IMG/VR virus record: IMGVR_UViG_3300018432_000008
Coordinates: 1-53,460 of that record
DNA: 53,460 nt
Strand: one strand, 5' to 3'
From: a virus
In this document: one piece after another, positions 1 through 6,511 of the stretch
Layout of the letters: each line of letters begins with the position of its first letter
Numbering within the stretch: the first letter of the stretch is position 1
The notes under the pieces: model-generated
Database searches by the model: none
What the model was told of the DNA's origin: nothing
What the model saw: the letters and a program-made list of their open reading frames with translations, nothing else
Position numbers and translations under genes: made by a program

Positions 1-74
1 GCCTTGGTCACTCTCACCCGCTGTTCCAGTGCGTCCATTGCGGACATCCGGCGACGATGCGGGTGAAGGCATGA
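1..74 (+). CDS. 3' end of the CxxC small protein that begins at 53163
   Basis: This is the last 24 codons or so of the 82-residue protein described at 53163-53411, continued across the circular join. Its TGA at 72-74 overlaps the ATG of the next gene at 71 (ATGA overlap), so the two are probably translationally coupled. It carries the CVHC-type cysteine pair (C-x2-C) followed by GHPATMRVKA. Confidence 0.7.
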   Translation, partial: LGHSHPLFQCVHCGHPATMRVKA

Positions 75-123
75 GCCCCAACCGATGCAAGAATTGTGAG
101 CATTGGCGGGGCAACCACGGCGA
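1..123. repeat. Terminal direct repeat, left copy
   Basis: The first 123 bases are identical to the last 123 (53338-53460). Coding frames run cleanly across the join: the gene starting at 53163 ends at window position 74. This is best read as the overlap left when a circular molecule, or a circularly permuted phage genome, is assembled linearly. A true short terminal repeat is possible but less likely, because the repeat cuts through two coupled genes. Confidence 0.9.
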
Positions 124-295
124 AACCCCGTTAACGAACGGGTGGGGCCGATGCACCTACGCAGAGCATGTGCATTCGCTTATGCGGCCGACGATTCACA
201 TGCCGAACTTTCAGGAAACGCTGCCCGCAGAGGCTGGCATTCTGCTGACGCAGGCGTGGTTTGGCTGCGTTCATTTTTCCACAGGTCAGCCGTGA
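71..295 (+). CDS. Small cysteine-rich protein, paralogue of 19553-19798
   Basis: A 74-residue protein of unknown function. It opens with CKNCEHWRGNH and contains the blocks GWGRC, SLMRP and AWFGCVHF. The same order of blocks is found in the protein at 19553-19798, so the two are paralogues. Four cysteines in C-x2-C ... C ... C spacing suggest a small zinc- or metal-binding fold. The ATG at 71 overlaps the stop of the preceding gene, which favours it over an upstream in-frame start at 29. The gene is repeated incompletely at the right end of the window because of the terminal repeat. Confidence 0.75.
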   Translation: MSPNRCKNCEHWRGNHGETPLTNGWGRCTYAEHVHSLMRPTIHMPNFQETLPAEAGILLTQAWFGCVHFSTGQP

Positions 296-447
296 CTATC
301 GTCGCCATTGCCATCCTCGCGTTCATAGCAGGTGCTGTGGCCGGCGCGATGTTCGCCGTCAAGGTGATCGTCGCGCATCACATCAAGCGCCTTCGTGCAG
401 AGGGCGTTGCTGAAGACAAGATTTGGGCCGCACTGACAATCAGGTAA
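292..447 (+). CDS. Small single-pass membrane protein
   Basis: A 51-residue protein starting at a GTG whose GTGA overlaps the previous TGA. Residues about 2-25 (TIVAIAILAFIAGAVAGAMFAV) form one hydrophobic helix. A basic/amphipathic cytoplasmic-type tail follows (HHIKRLRAEGVAEDKIW). No family is recognised. Its place in a run of coupled small membrane proteins suggests lysis or envelope work (holin- or spanin-like), but this is inference from context only. Confidence 0.6.
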   Translation: MTIVAIAILAFIAGAVAGAMFAVKVIVAHHIKRLRAEGVAEDKIWAALTIR

Positions 448-453
448 AGAGCG

Positions 454-684
454 ATGGCAGAAGGCGACTACCTACGAAGTTACGGATACGGCAGCTACAC
501 CTTCGACCCGTCCAAATGGACGTACCCGATCCATCCCAGCGTTGAAGCGCGCGTTGCGGAGTTGGAGAAGCGGCTGAGCGAGCAGGGTGTCCCGGTCGCT
601 ATGTGGACGGAAGAGGACAGCGGCAAGCAGTACGTCCTATTGCGCCGTGATATCGTTGAAGCTGGTCAGAAAGCATCCCGCTAA
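454..684 (+). CDS. Hypothetical protein
   Basis: A 76-residue soluble protein of unknown function. The first 25 residues are rich in Tyr, Gly and Ser (SYGYGSYTF), and a short helix follows (VEARVAELEKRLSEQ). The ATG lies six bases after the previous stop and is preceded by an AAAGAG-like purine tract. It belongs to the same co-directional run as its neighbours. Confidence 0.6.
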   Translation: MAEGDYLRSYGYGSYTFDPSKWTYPIHPSVEARVAELEKRLSEQGVPVAMWTEEDSGKQYVLLRRDIVEAGQKASR

Positions 685-685
685 C

Positions 686-919
686 ATGACCTCCCTTACC
701 TCCCGTGCCCGCTTCGTCCCCGACCCCGTGGTGGAGCGAGACAGGGGCAGCATCGAGATCACGTTCAACAGCCGCTTCTGGGTAGTTGAGCGGAACTATG
801 GCCGCGAGACGTTGTGCGCTAAGCAGGGGTGGGTGAAGTACGACGACATGCAGCGCGGATTCCCAACGCGGCTGGCTGCCGTTGAAGCACTGTTGCAGTC
901 GGAATACTCGCTCCCATGA
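686..919 (+). CDS. Hypothetical protein
   Basis: A 77-residue protein of unknown function, rich in Arg and aromatic residues (FNSRFWVVERNYGRE). The ATG at 686 immediately follows the previous gene. The stop overlaps the start of the next gene as ATGA at 916-919, so it is coupled to the large membrane protein downstream. Longer in-frame starts would overlap the upstream gene and are not favoured. Confidence 0.55.
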   Translation: MTSLTSRARFVPDPVVERDRGSIEITFNSRFWVVERNYGRETLCAKQGWVKYDDMQRGFPTRLAAVEALLQSEYSLP

Positions 920-1698
920 CCCGCACCGACCAAATCTGGACCACGGCGGCCTTCAGCATCGTCGGCTCGATGATGGCCGTGTTCATCACGCAGATGCCCG
1001 GCTGCGCAAAGGACGGCTCGGTCATCCCGTACCTGGACGACCTGAAGGGCGCGAGCGGTCGCATCGACCTGCGCGCGGACCAGATCGTTGAAGACGCTGC
1101 GGCGGTCAAGAAGCGCACGGACACGGTAGGCAAGGTCCACACGACGCGCATCGAAGCGAACGCTGAGCACATCAAGGCCGACGTGGTTGTGCAGCAGAAG
1201 GCTGCGGACGCATCGGGCAAGGAATACGCCAAGGTCACGCAGGAACGGGACGCCGCGCGCCGCGAGCACGCTGCGTACGTGGCGCATCAATCCAGCCTGT
1301 GGTACGTCAAAATCGGGCGCATCGTTGACCGGGTTATCAAACTGGCGTGGTGGCTGTTCGCGTTGCTGATCGGTGGCGGGTTCCTGTTGCGGATCGGCGG
1401 CATGTTCGCCGGCGGTTGGATCGGCGCGACGATGGCGAAGGTCGGCAGCATCGGCTTGCACATCCTGCCCATCGTCGGCGGCGTCGTGAATCAGTTCTTC
1501 GATAACGCATTCTTCAGGCAGCGGCAGTTCGCATTGGACTCGCCCAAGCCCTTGCCACCCACGGCCATCGTCGTAGACGCTGCGGACGTACCGACCACGG
1601 TAGACGTAGCCAAGCCGCTGACGCCTTCGGTGGACGCGAGCTACACGTCTACGACGGTGCGGAGCGCGACGCCACGCAAGGCGGGGAAGCGGAAATGA
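916..1698 (+). CDS. Membrane-anchored coiled-coil protein
   Basis: A 260-residue protein. An N-terminal hydrophobic stretch ending in MPGC could be a signal or lipoprotein-like anchor. Residues about 45-125 are a charged helical, coiled-coil-prone region. Residues about 130-200 contain hydrophobic Gly-rich segments (WWLFALLIGGGFLLRIGGMFAGG) that look membrane-embedded. The C-terminus is Pro/Thr-rich and basic. No family is recognised. The coupled position among small membrane proteins suggests an envelope role in lysis or superinfection control. The lipobox reading is weak. Confidence 0.65.
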   Translation: MTRTDQIWTTAAFSIVGSMMAVFITQMPGCAKDGSVIPYLDDLKGASGRIDLRADQIVEDAAAVKKRTDTVGKVHTTRIEANAEHIKADVVVQQKAADASGKEYAKVTQERDAARREHAAYVAHQSSLWYVKIGRIVDRVIKLAWWLFALLIGGGFLLRIGGMFAGGWIGATMAKVGSIGLHILPIVGGVVNQFFDNAFFRQRQFALDSPKPLPPTAIVVDAADVPTTVDVAKPLTPSVDASYTSTTVRSATPRKAGKRK

Positions 1699-1799
1699 CG
1701 CTGGAAGTCCTACTAGCGATTTGGGCCGCGTTGATGGTGTTCATGCTGGGCATGATCGTCGGAATCAACCTTGCTCGCGAGCTAGCTAGGCATCAATGA
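1695..1799 (+). CDS. Very small membrane protein (34 aa)
   Basis: ATG at 1695 overlaps the previous TGA (ATGA), and its own TGA at 1797-1799 overlaps the next ATG at 1796. The product is essentially one hydrophobic helix (LLAIWAALMVFMLGMIVGI) with a short tail LARELARHQ. Overlaps on both sides argue that it is translated. Function unknown. Confidence 0.55.
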   Translation: MTLEVLLAIWAALMVFMLGMIVGINLARELARHQ

Positions 1800-1906
1800 C
1801 CCGCGACACGCGCAACCTGTTGCTGCTCGCCGCCGCGATCGGCGCTGCTACGGGCACGGCTGCCACGCTGGCTACGCTGTACGTGGTACTGATGGGGCTG
1901 AGATGA
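1796..1906 (+). CDS. Very small membrane protein (36 aa)
   Basis: ATG at 1796 overlaps the preceding stop. The product has a basic N-terminus (TRDTRN) and then a single hydrophobic helix (LLLLAAAIGAATGTAATLA). It is the last gene of this coupled chain before the convergent minus-strand gene at 1916. Function unknown; the small-holin class is possible but undemonstrated. Confidence 0.55.
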   Translation: MTRDTRNLLLLAAAIGAATGTAATLATLYVVLMGLR

Positions 1907-1915
1907 GACGGGGCG

Positions 1916-2182
1916 CTAAAAGTCGAGTTTGCCGAGAATTTGGCCGGGGTCGCAAATCTTCACCATGCCCGGCGGCAGAAGTTCATTCTCGACCACAGGG
2001 ATGCCGTTAATCCACAGATGCTTGCGGGGAACGAAACCGACGGCGCGCGGGTCATCGTCGCCGCAGGGTTGAAGGTGGCCGTTCTCGTCGCGGATGAAAT
2101 GAGTGCCTGCCGCGATGTGCAGGACTTCCGCCAGCGGCGGTTCGTCGATGTACCCGATGTAGCCGTGTCGCTTCTCGTTCAT
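1916..2182 (-). CDS. Hypothetical protein on a probably leaderless mRNA
   Basis: An 88-residue soluble protein beginning MNEKRHGYIGYIDEPPLAE. A longer in-frame start nine codons upstream would put coding sequence over the TATACT element at 2189-2194. That element lies exactly 6 nt before this ATG, so the shorter start is chosen. No Shine-Dalgarno is possible with that geometry. No family is recognised. It converges with the plus-strand chain ending at 1906. Confidence 0.55.
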   Translation of the reverse strand: MNEKRHGYIGYIDEPPLAEVLHIAAGTHFIRDENGHLQPCGDDDPRAVGFVPRKHLWINGIPVVENELLPPGMVKICDPGQILGKLDF

Positions 2183-2188
2183 CGCCGC

Positions 2189-2196
2189 AGTATAGC
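2189..2196 (-). promoter_or_regulatory. Extended -10 promoter (leaderless type) for 1916-2182
   Basis: On the minus strand the sequence reads TGC-TATACT-GCGGCG-ATG. The TATACT box has the TGn extension of an extended -10 promoter. The 6-nt gap places the expected transcription start at, or within a base of, the ATG. No good -35 is seen at 15-17 bases upstream. Confidence 0.55.
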
Positions 2197-2395
2197 ACAA
2201 GAAAACCAAAGCGCCGGACGAGTGGCCGCGTCAACGACCACCCGCCCGATTCCACACCCCCGCCATTACACGGGAGCAGGCCATGAAGCACACTATCGGT
2301 AAGATAGGCAATCGCCATGAGAATCCACCGAGAATCCTCTAAGCGGCATTCACCGTAGCGCGCCAGCCGTATCGGCGTCTGAGTACCCCACGCCG

Positions 2396-2785
2396 ATGAA
2401 TTGGGAACAACTAGAGCAGCTTGGCGAAAAGTTCGGGTGGGCGATCGTAGCGGTCGTCCTGCTGGGCATTGCGCTGCACAAGGAAATCTTCACCCTCGGC
2501 CGCGAGACGGGTGCCGTTCGCAAAGAGCTTGAGCGGCACCGTACGGAGATCGAAGCCGAGCGGACCCGCCACCGCTTGGAAATGGAAGCCGAGCGTCAAC
2601 GCCAGCGGGAGGAGATCGAACGCATTCAGGAGCGGCACGGCTTCGCCGTCAGCAAATGGGAAGCGATGGCGGATGCGAACAACGTTCTGCTGCGTGATGC
2701 GCAAGCACAATTGAGCCGGGCGACCGGAATTGCCGAGAACCTTGCGGATAAGTTGGCACAGCTTTTGACGCGGGACAAGGCATGA
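2396..2785 (+). CDS. Membrane protein with long coiled coil
   Basis: A 129-residue protein with one membrane helix at about residues 14-27 (GWAIVAVVLLGIAL). A long highly charged coiled coil at about 38-90 follows (ELERHRTEIEAERTRHRLEMEAERQR). Such short TM-plus-coil proteins are common in phage lysis and tail regions, and spanin-like use is conceivable. No Shine-Dalgarno is seen. About 190 bp upstream (2210-2395) contains no convincing gene. Confidence 0.6.
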   Translation: MNWEQLEQLGEKFGWAIVAVVLLGIALHKEIFTLGRETGAVRKELERHRTEIEAERTRHRLEMEAERQRQREEIERIQERHGFAVSKWEAMADANNVLLRDAQAQLSRATGIAENLADKLAQLLTRDKA

Positions 2786-3000
2786 GTCGTATCACCGAAC
2801 TAGAGCAGCGCGAGATGGGCGACGAGATGGCTTACGAGCGCTACGTTGAGCATCAGCGCAGCATTGTAGAAATCCGCGAACAACAGCGACGTACCAATGC
2901 CCGCCTTGATCGACTGGAATCCATCATTCTGCCTGGAGTTTCTGTCGGCGGCGGCAGCGCTGATCGGCGCGACGATCAGCGGACGGTTCACCTACAGTAG
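2782..3000 (+). CDS. Small coiled-coil protein overlapping the next frame
   Basis: A 72-residue protein whose ATG overlaps the previous stop (ATGA). The first 48 residues are a convincing charged helix (SRITELEQREMGDEMAYERY). The last 20 are Gly/Arg/Asp-rich and look like out-of-frame sequence. The following gene's frame (from 2897) already looks coding there. A shared overlap, or a +1 frameshift joining the two, is possible. Confidence 0.5.
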   Translation: MSRITELEQREMGDEMAYERYVEHQRSIVEIREQQRRTNARLDRLESIILPGVSVGGGSADRRDDQRTVHLQ

Positions 3001-3244
3001 CCATCGCACGCTGCGGAACATGCTGGCCGACAAGGTCGTGTTCGGCATCGTCTTTGCCAAGACGAAGCGTCGCACCAACGCGACACTGTTCTTCGTTCAG
3101 CTCACTTTGATCGTCGCGTGCGTCTACCGAATCCATCCTTTTCTGGGCTGGGCCGTTGTACCCGCTGCGATGCGGCTGGCGATGTCCCTTGCCGTTATCC
3201 GCTGCTGCTGGCTGAACGCGCGTGACCGGCGGGAACTGGCGTGA
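2897..3244 (+). CDS. Multi-pass small membrane protein
   Basis: A 115-residue protein with hydrophobic segments at about 13-29 (CLEFLSAAAALIGATISG), 65-76 (LFFVQLTLIVACVY) and 80-101. These are separated by basic loops (FAKTKRRTNAT). It resembles holin-like or superinfection-immunity membrane proteins in architecture only. No Shine-Dalgarno precedes the ATG at 2897, and the true start may be a later non-ATG codon. It overlaps the preceding gene by 104 bases and is coupled to the next by GTGA. Confidence 0.5.
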   Translation: MPALIDWNPSFCLEFLSAAAALIGATISGRFTYSSHRTLRNMLADKVVFGIVFAKTKRRTNATLFFVQLTLIVACVYRIHPFLGWAVVPAAMRLAMSLAVIRCCWLNARDRRELA

Positions 3245-3663
3245 CGCACATGTCCCAGCGGGTCTCACTCAAAGAGCACCTTGAGAAGCTACAGCACGAG
3301 CGCGACCGGTTCGCCTCCGAACGTGACCGCCGCTATTGCGAAGTGGCCTTGGAGCGCGAAAAGGCGCTGAAGATCAAGGACGTTGCCGACCGCGACGCGC
3401 TGCAACTGGCGAGAGAAATCCAGACGTACAAGGACACTCAGGCCAACGAGCTGCGGGAGCAGATTAACCGTGAGCGCGTCCTGTACACGACCAAGGCTGA
3501 CTTGACCGCCGCGGTGGAGAAGTTGGAAGCGACGATCAAGCCGCTCGTGACGTACACCACTTCGCAGCAGGGCAAGAGCACGGGTTTATCGGCGTGGTTT
3601 GGCTACATCTGTGGCGCGGTGGGCATCGTCGCAACCGTCGTCGCCATCGCTTGGAAAGGTTAA
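3241..3663 (+). CDS. Tail-anchored coiled-coil protein (phage lysis-module type)
   Basis: A 140-residue protein. Residues about 8-100 are a long charged helix of the type LREH..RDRRY..L..KDVADRDALQLA, familiar from phage proteins encoded beside holins. The C-terminus is a single membrane helix (GYICGAVGIVATVVAIAW). It would be anchored in the inner membrane by its tail, with the coil on one side. It starts at GTG 3241 (GTGA overlap) or at ATG 3250. XhlA-like membrane-associated lysis factors are the nearest functional comparison, with modest confidence. Confidence 0.6.
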   Translation: MTHMSQRVSLKEHLEKLQHERDRFASERDRRYCEVALEREKALKIKDVADRDALQLAREIQTYKDTQANELREQINRERVLYTTKADLTAAVEKLEATIKPLVTYTTSQQGKSTGLSAWFGYICGAVGIVATVVAIAWKG

Positions 3664-3666
3664 CCC

Positions 3667-3816
3667 ATGTCGCTGATCGTACTCATCCTAATTCTCATCG
3701 CCGCTGGCGCTGCCGTGACGTACATCCCGATGGACCGGCGCATCCGCACGGCCATCGTCGTGGTGTGTGTGGTGGTGGCTGTACTGTGGTTGCTGAGATT
3801 TGCTGGGCTGATTTAG
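3667..3816 (+). CDS. Small two-helix membrane protein, Thivi_2564 family
   Basis: A 49-residue protein with two hydrophobic helices joined by the loop TYIPMDRRIR (LIVLILILIAAGAAV and TAIVVVCVVVAVLWLL). The pattern helix-YIPMD-x-IR-helix-WLLxxFG is characteristic of the Thivi_2564 family found in phages and bacteria. Its exact role is unknown; a holin-like role is plausible here. Its end overlaps the end of the convergent gene at 3813 by four bases. Confidence 0.65.
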   Translation: MSLIVLILILIAAGAAVTYIPMDRRIRTAIVVVCVVVAVLWLLRFAGLI

Positions 3817-4121
3817 GCGTACTGAGGTGGTCTGACCCGTTCCCAGCCAAGGCGTTCAAGCAGCGGTTCCCACGCTTCAACGCGATGATTCTTATAGGGG
3901 TCAATCGTTGAGATGCTTTGTACGTCGCCGTCTCGCGCAATGATCTTCAGCCTGCCGTCGTCAGCGCCGGGTGTAAGTTCAAGTTCCCACTGGTCGCCTT
4001 GGCTGCGGACGACTTCGCATTTGAAGTGAATCAGATCACCGGACCACTCGTTGAAGGGTCCGATCTTGCCGAGTAGGTCAAGGTCTTCCTGACGCCATGT
4101 GCCGGTTCGTTTGAATCGCAT
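3813..4121 (-). CDS. Hypothetical protein on a probably leaderless mRNA
   Basis: A 102-residue soluble protein (MRFKRTGTWRQEDLDLLGKI...). The sequence suggests a small beta-rich fold with a conserved-looking WELELTPGADDGRLKII strand pair. The start at 4121 is chosen because a TATAGT box ends exactly 6 nt before it. The in-frame upstream extension would be promoter sequence. No family is recognised. Confidence 0.55.
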   Translation of the reverse strand: MRFKRTGTWRQEDLDLLGKIGPFNEWSGDLIHFKCEVVRSQGDQWELELTPGADDGRLKIIARDGDVQSISTIDPYKNHRVEAWEPLLERLGWERVRPPQYA

Positions 4122-4127
4122 CCCCAC

Positions 4128-4135
4128 ACTATACC
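4128..4135 (-). promoter_or_regulatory. Extended -10 promoter (leaderless type) for 3813-4121
   Basis: The minus strand reads TGG-TATAGT-GTGGGG-ATG, an extended -10 box with the same 6-nt gap to the start codon as at 2182, 19104, 19536, 36180 and 39037. There is no recognisable -35 and no room for a Shine-Dalgarno. Confidence 0.55.
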
Positions 4136-4150
4136 ACGCGAATCGAGCCA

Positions 4151-5563
4151 ATGGACCGCTCAACCGTCATCTCATCCGTCCAAGCCATCATCGACGCTGG
4201 CGACCTAGCCGCCGCTACGCTGGTGTTCTCACCCGCAGACGAGGTAGAGCTTGTCCCGACGCCAGCGCCGCCCCCGCCCGCACCTGTCGGCGTGACGGAC
4301 TTGAAGGGCCGCTACGATAAAGCAAGCAAGAAAGCGGTCCTGACGTACACCTACGACCGTACGAAAAACCCCTACGTCGTCCTGCGCGACGATGTCCTGA
4401 TCCAGAACTACGAGGACAACAACGGCGACGCGAACGTTCCGCATACAGGCACGCGCCGCTATCGAGTCCGCGACAAGGCGGGCGTGCTGTCCAACGAAGT
4501 GACGGTGAGCGTGACGGGCGTGGTGCCGGGCGAAGTGCCGCCGGTGACGCCGCCCATCCCGCAGCCCGAACCGACCCCCGGCGGTGTACTGCGCGTGGGC
4601 AGCGACGGCGACGTGAAGACGTTGGCTGAGATGAAGGCGAAGCTGAAGGACGGGCTGACCGTTCTGTTCCGCCAGGGCGAGACGTTCGCCACGGCCGGCA
4701 CTATCGAGATACGCCAGAAGAACGTCCGCTTCCTTACCTACGGCACGGATACGCAGCGCCCGGTGCTGCGGTATGACGGGGGCGGTCAGTACAACCCGCT
4801 GTTCATGCTGCGCAGCGCCAAGGCCGTTGAGTTCGTCGGCTTCACGCTGGAAACCACGGGCATCCACCCCGCGTTTGAGTTCACGGACGGCGCTGGTGGT
4901 CACTTCCACCACCTTCACTCGGAAAAGGGGAAGCTCGGCCACTTCATGCAGATCAAGAACGGTGCCGGCATCCTCGTGGAATACTGCGAGAACCTTGGGG
5001 TCCAGCGGTACGACATCTTCGTTGACAAGGTCCGCGGCCTGATCGTGCGCAAGAACGTGTTCCTGTCGTCTGTCCACGCGGACGAGAACGAGCACAAGGT
5101 GCGGATGTACAACGCTGAGGACGTGGAGATATCGGACAACCGGATGGAAGAGGGGCGCAAGTCCTGCGTCAACTTCCGCGACGGCGAGCGGGTGAAGATT
5201 CTCCGCAACGACTTCACCGGCCCGAGCGGCATGACCGTCGGCGCGCTGATGGACGACGACGGTTCGCCGACGGCAGACCTTGGCACCGACGACACGCTGA
5301 TCGAGTCCAACACGTTCCGCAATGGCGGCATCGACGTGGAGTTGGGCGCGAAGAACACGCGCATCCACAGCAACGTGTTCCACCCGAAGAAACCGGGGCA
5401 AGCGTTCATCAAGTTCGACTATCAGGAACGGTTCAAGGGACGTGGCCCGGCCAGCGGAGAAGTCATCGGCAACATCGTCCACGGCGGCGGCAAGCTGTAC
5501 TCGCTCACGAAGGGCGGCACAGTCAAAGACTTTACGATGGCGGATAACGAGTCGGTGGCGTGA
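4151..5563 (+). CDS. Right-handed beta-helix tail protein (tailspike or fibre)
   Basis: A 470-residue protein. Residues 1-35 are a short helical attachment region. About 47-125 is an immunoglobulin/FN3-like domain (VTDLKGRYDKASKKAVLTYTYDR...RRYRVRDKAG). A Pro-rich linker of about 20 residues precedes a parallel beta-helix from about 145 to 465. The helix shows short repeating strands such as VEFVGFTLETTG, LIVRKNVFL, VEISDNRM, VKILRNDF and TLIESNTF. Pectate-lyase-fold proteins of this kind bind or cleave surface polysaccharide on phage tails. The catalytic residues cannot be assigned by eye. It is coupled to the next gene by GTGA. Confidence 0.75.
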   Translation: MDRSTVISSVQAIIDAGDLAAATLVFSPADEVELVPTPAPPPPAPVGVTDLKGRYDKASKKAVLTYTYDRTKNPYVVLRDDVLIQNYEDNNGDANVPHTGTRRYRVRDKAGVLSNEVTVSVTGVVPGEVPPVTPPIPQPEPTPGGVLRVGSDGDVKTLAEMKAKLKDGLTVLFRQGETFATAGTIEIRQKNVRFLTYGTDTQRPVLRYDGGGQYNPLFMLRSAKAVEFVGFTLETTGIHPAFEFTDGAGGHFHHLHSEKGKLGHFMQIKNGAGILVEYCENLGVQRYDIFVDKVRGLIVRKNVFLSSVHADENEHKVRMYNAEDVEISDNRMEEGRKSCVNFRDGERVKILRNDFTGPSGMTVGALMDDDGSPTADLGTDDTLIESNTFRNGGIDVELGAKNTRIHSNVFHPKKPGQAFIKFDYQERFKGRGPASGEVIGNIVHGGGKLYSLTKGGTVKDFTMADNESVA

Positions 5564-6501
5564 GGCTCTACGCCCCCGCGAACTACACCCCCGTAGCCGA
5601 CGACAACGACCCCGGCGCCGTCCCGCGCTACACCCAGAACTGGCCCGTCAGCCAGTACCTGCTCGACCAGGGCGTCCGCCCCGTCATGCGGATCGCACGC
5701 CAAGACCTAAACCGCGCCTTCTGCTGGCACGGCCAAGAAATGCGATGGGTAGACGACGGTACGGGCAAGCGCAGGCCCGACCTCGACCTGAGCACGGCCA
5801 AGGACAACGTAGACACGCTCAACGCCAAGGCGTTCGCCGCCTGCGCAGAACTGGCCTGGCCCGAGAACATCAACCGCTACTGGCCCGACGCGAAGGTCAA
5901 GGGCGAGCCCTGGATACCAATCTACCTCGACATCGAGGACACGACCGGGGGACCGTTCCACGTCAACGTCAACGCTTCCGCCGCCGATCGTGACGCGCTG
6001 GGCAAGCGGATGCGCGACGCCGTGATGGCGCTGCGCAAGGCCAACCCGCACTCGCTGCTGTGGTGGTACGCCGGCCCGCCGATGCTGGAGCCGCAACAGT
6101 TGCTGACGATCACGGCGGTCAACAGGTATCGCGAGTGGCCGAAGCGGACGAGCGAGTTCACGTCTGCCGTCGATAGCGCGACGATCAGCGCGTACGAGCC
6201 CGAGAACGCCGACGCGCTGTGGGAAGCCGGATTCGCCAAGGCGATCCGGCGCTACCGCGAGCACTACAGCTACCTGCCGCTGACCGTGTTCTGGAAGCCG
6301 ACGTACGAAGGGACCGAGCGAGCGATCGAGCTTGAGAAGACGAAGCGGCGATTCGGTCGGTTCACGGCTGAGCGCGTGGACAACGTGGTCATCTTCGAAG
6401 CCGGGCCGCTGACCGAGGGCGTGAGAGTGAACGTCGATTACGCGGTTGGCGCGCAAGGGGTCGCCGGTGCGGCGGGTGTGACGAAGGAACTGAAGAACTG
6501 A
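5560..6501 (+). CDS. Tail-associated TIM-barrel-like protein, possible glycoside hydrolase
   Basis: A 313-residue protein starting at GTG 5560 (GTGA overlap). Alternating hydrophobic strands and helices fit a TIM barrel. Strand-end acidic motifs IPIYLDIED (about 119-127) and ISAYEPENAD (about 210-219), with aromatic-rich strands HSLLWWYAGPP and LTVFWKP, resemble glycoside-hydrolase barrels. Function is inferred: polysaccharide or peptidoglycan cleavage during adsorption. I cannot name the family. It is the nearest candidate for a cell-wall-degrading enzyme in the genome. Confidence 0.55.
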   Translation: MRLYAPANYTPVADDNDPGAVPRYTQNWPVSQYLLDQGVRPVMRIARQDLNRAFCWHGQEMRWVDDGTGKRRPDLDLSTAKDNVDTLNAKAFAACAELAWPENINRYWPDAKVKGEPWIPIYLDIEDTTGGPFHVNVNASAADRDALGKRMRDAVMALRKANPHSLLWWYAGPPMLEPQQLLTITAVNRYREWPKRTSEFTSAVDSATISAYEPENADALWEAGFAKAIRRYREHYSYLPLTVFWKPTYEGTERAIELEKTKRRFGRFTAERVDNVVIFEAGPLTEGVRVNVDYAVGAQGVAGAAGVTKELKN

Positions 6502-6511
6502 AACGATAACA

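Noticed and set aside
2282-2341. 19-codon frame with a GGAG-like site
   Set aside because: No coding pattern and no coupling. The 2210-2395 interval otherwise shows only promoter-like sequence for the minus-strand gene.
4229-5482. 417-codon minus-strand frame opposite the beta-helix gene
   Set aside because: Residue use (runs of Val, Asp, His, Arg) is that of an antisense shadow, there is no promoter or start signal, and the sense gene has clear beta-helix structure.
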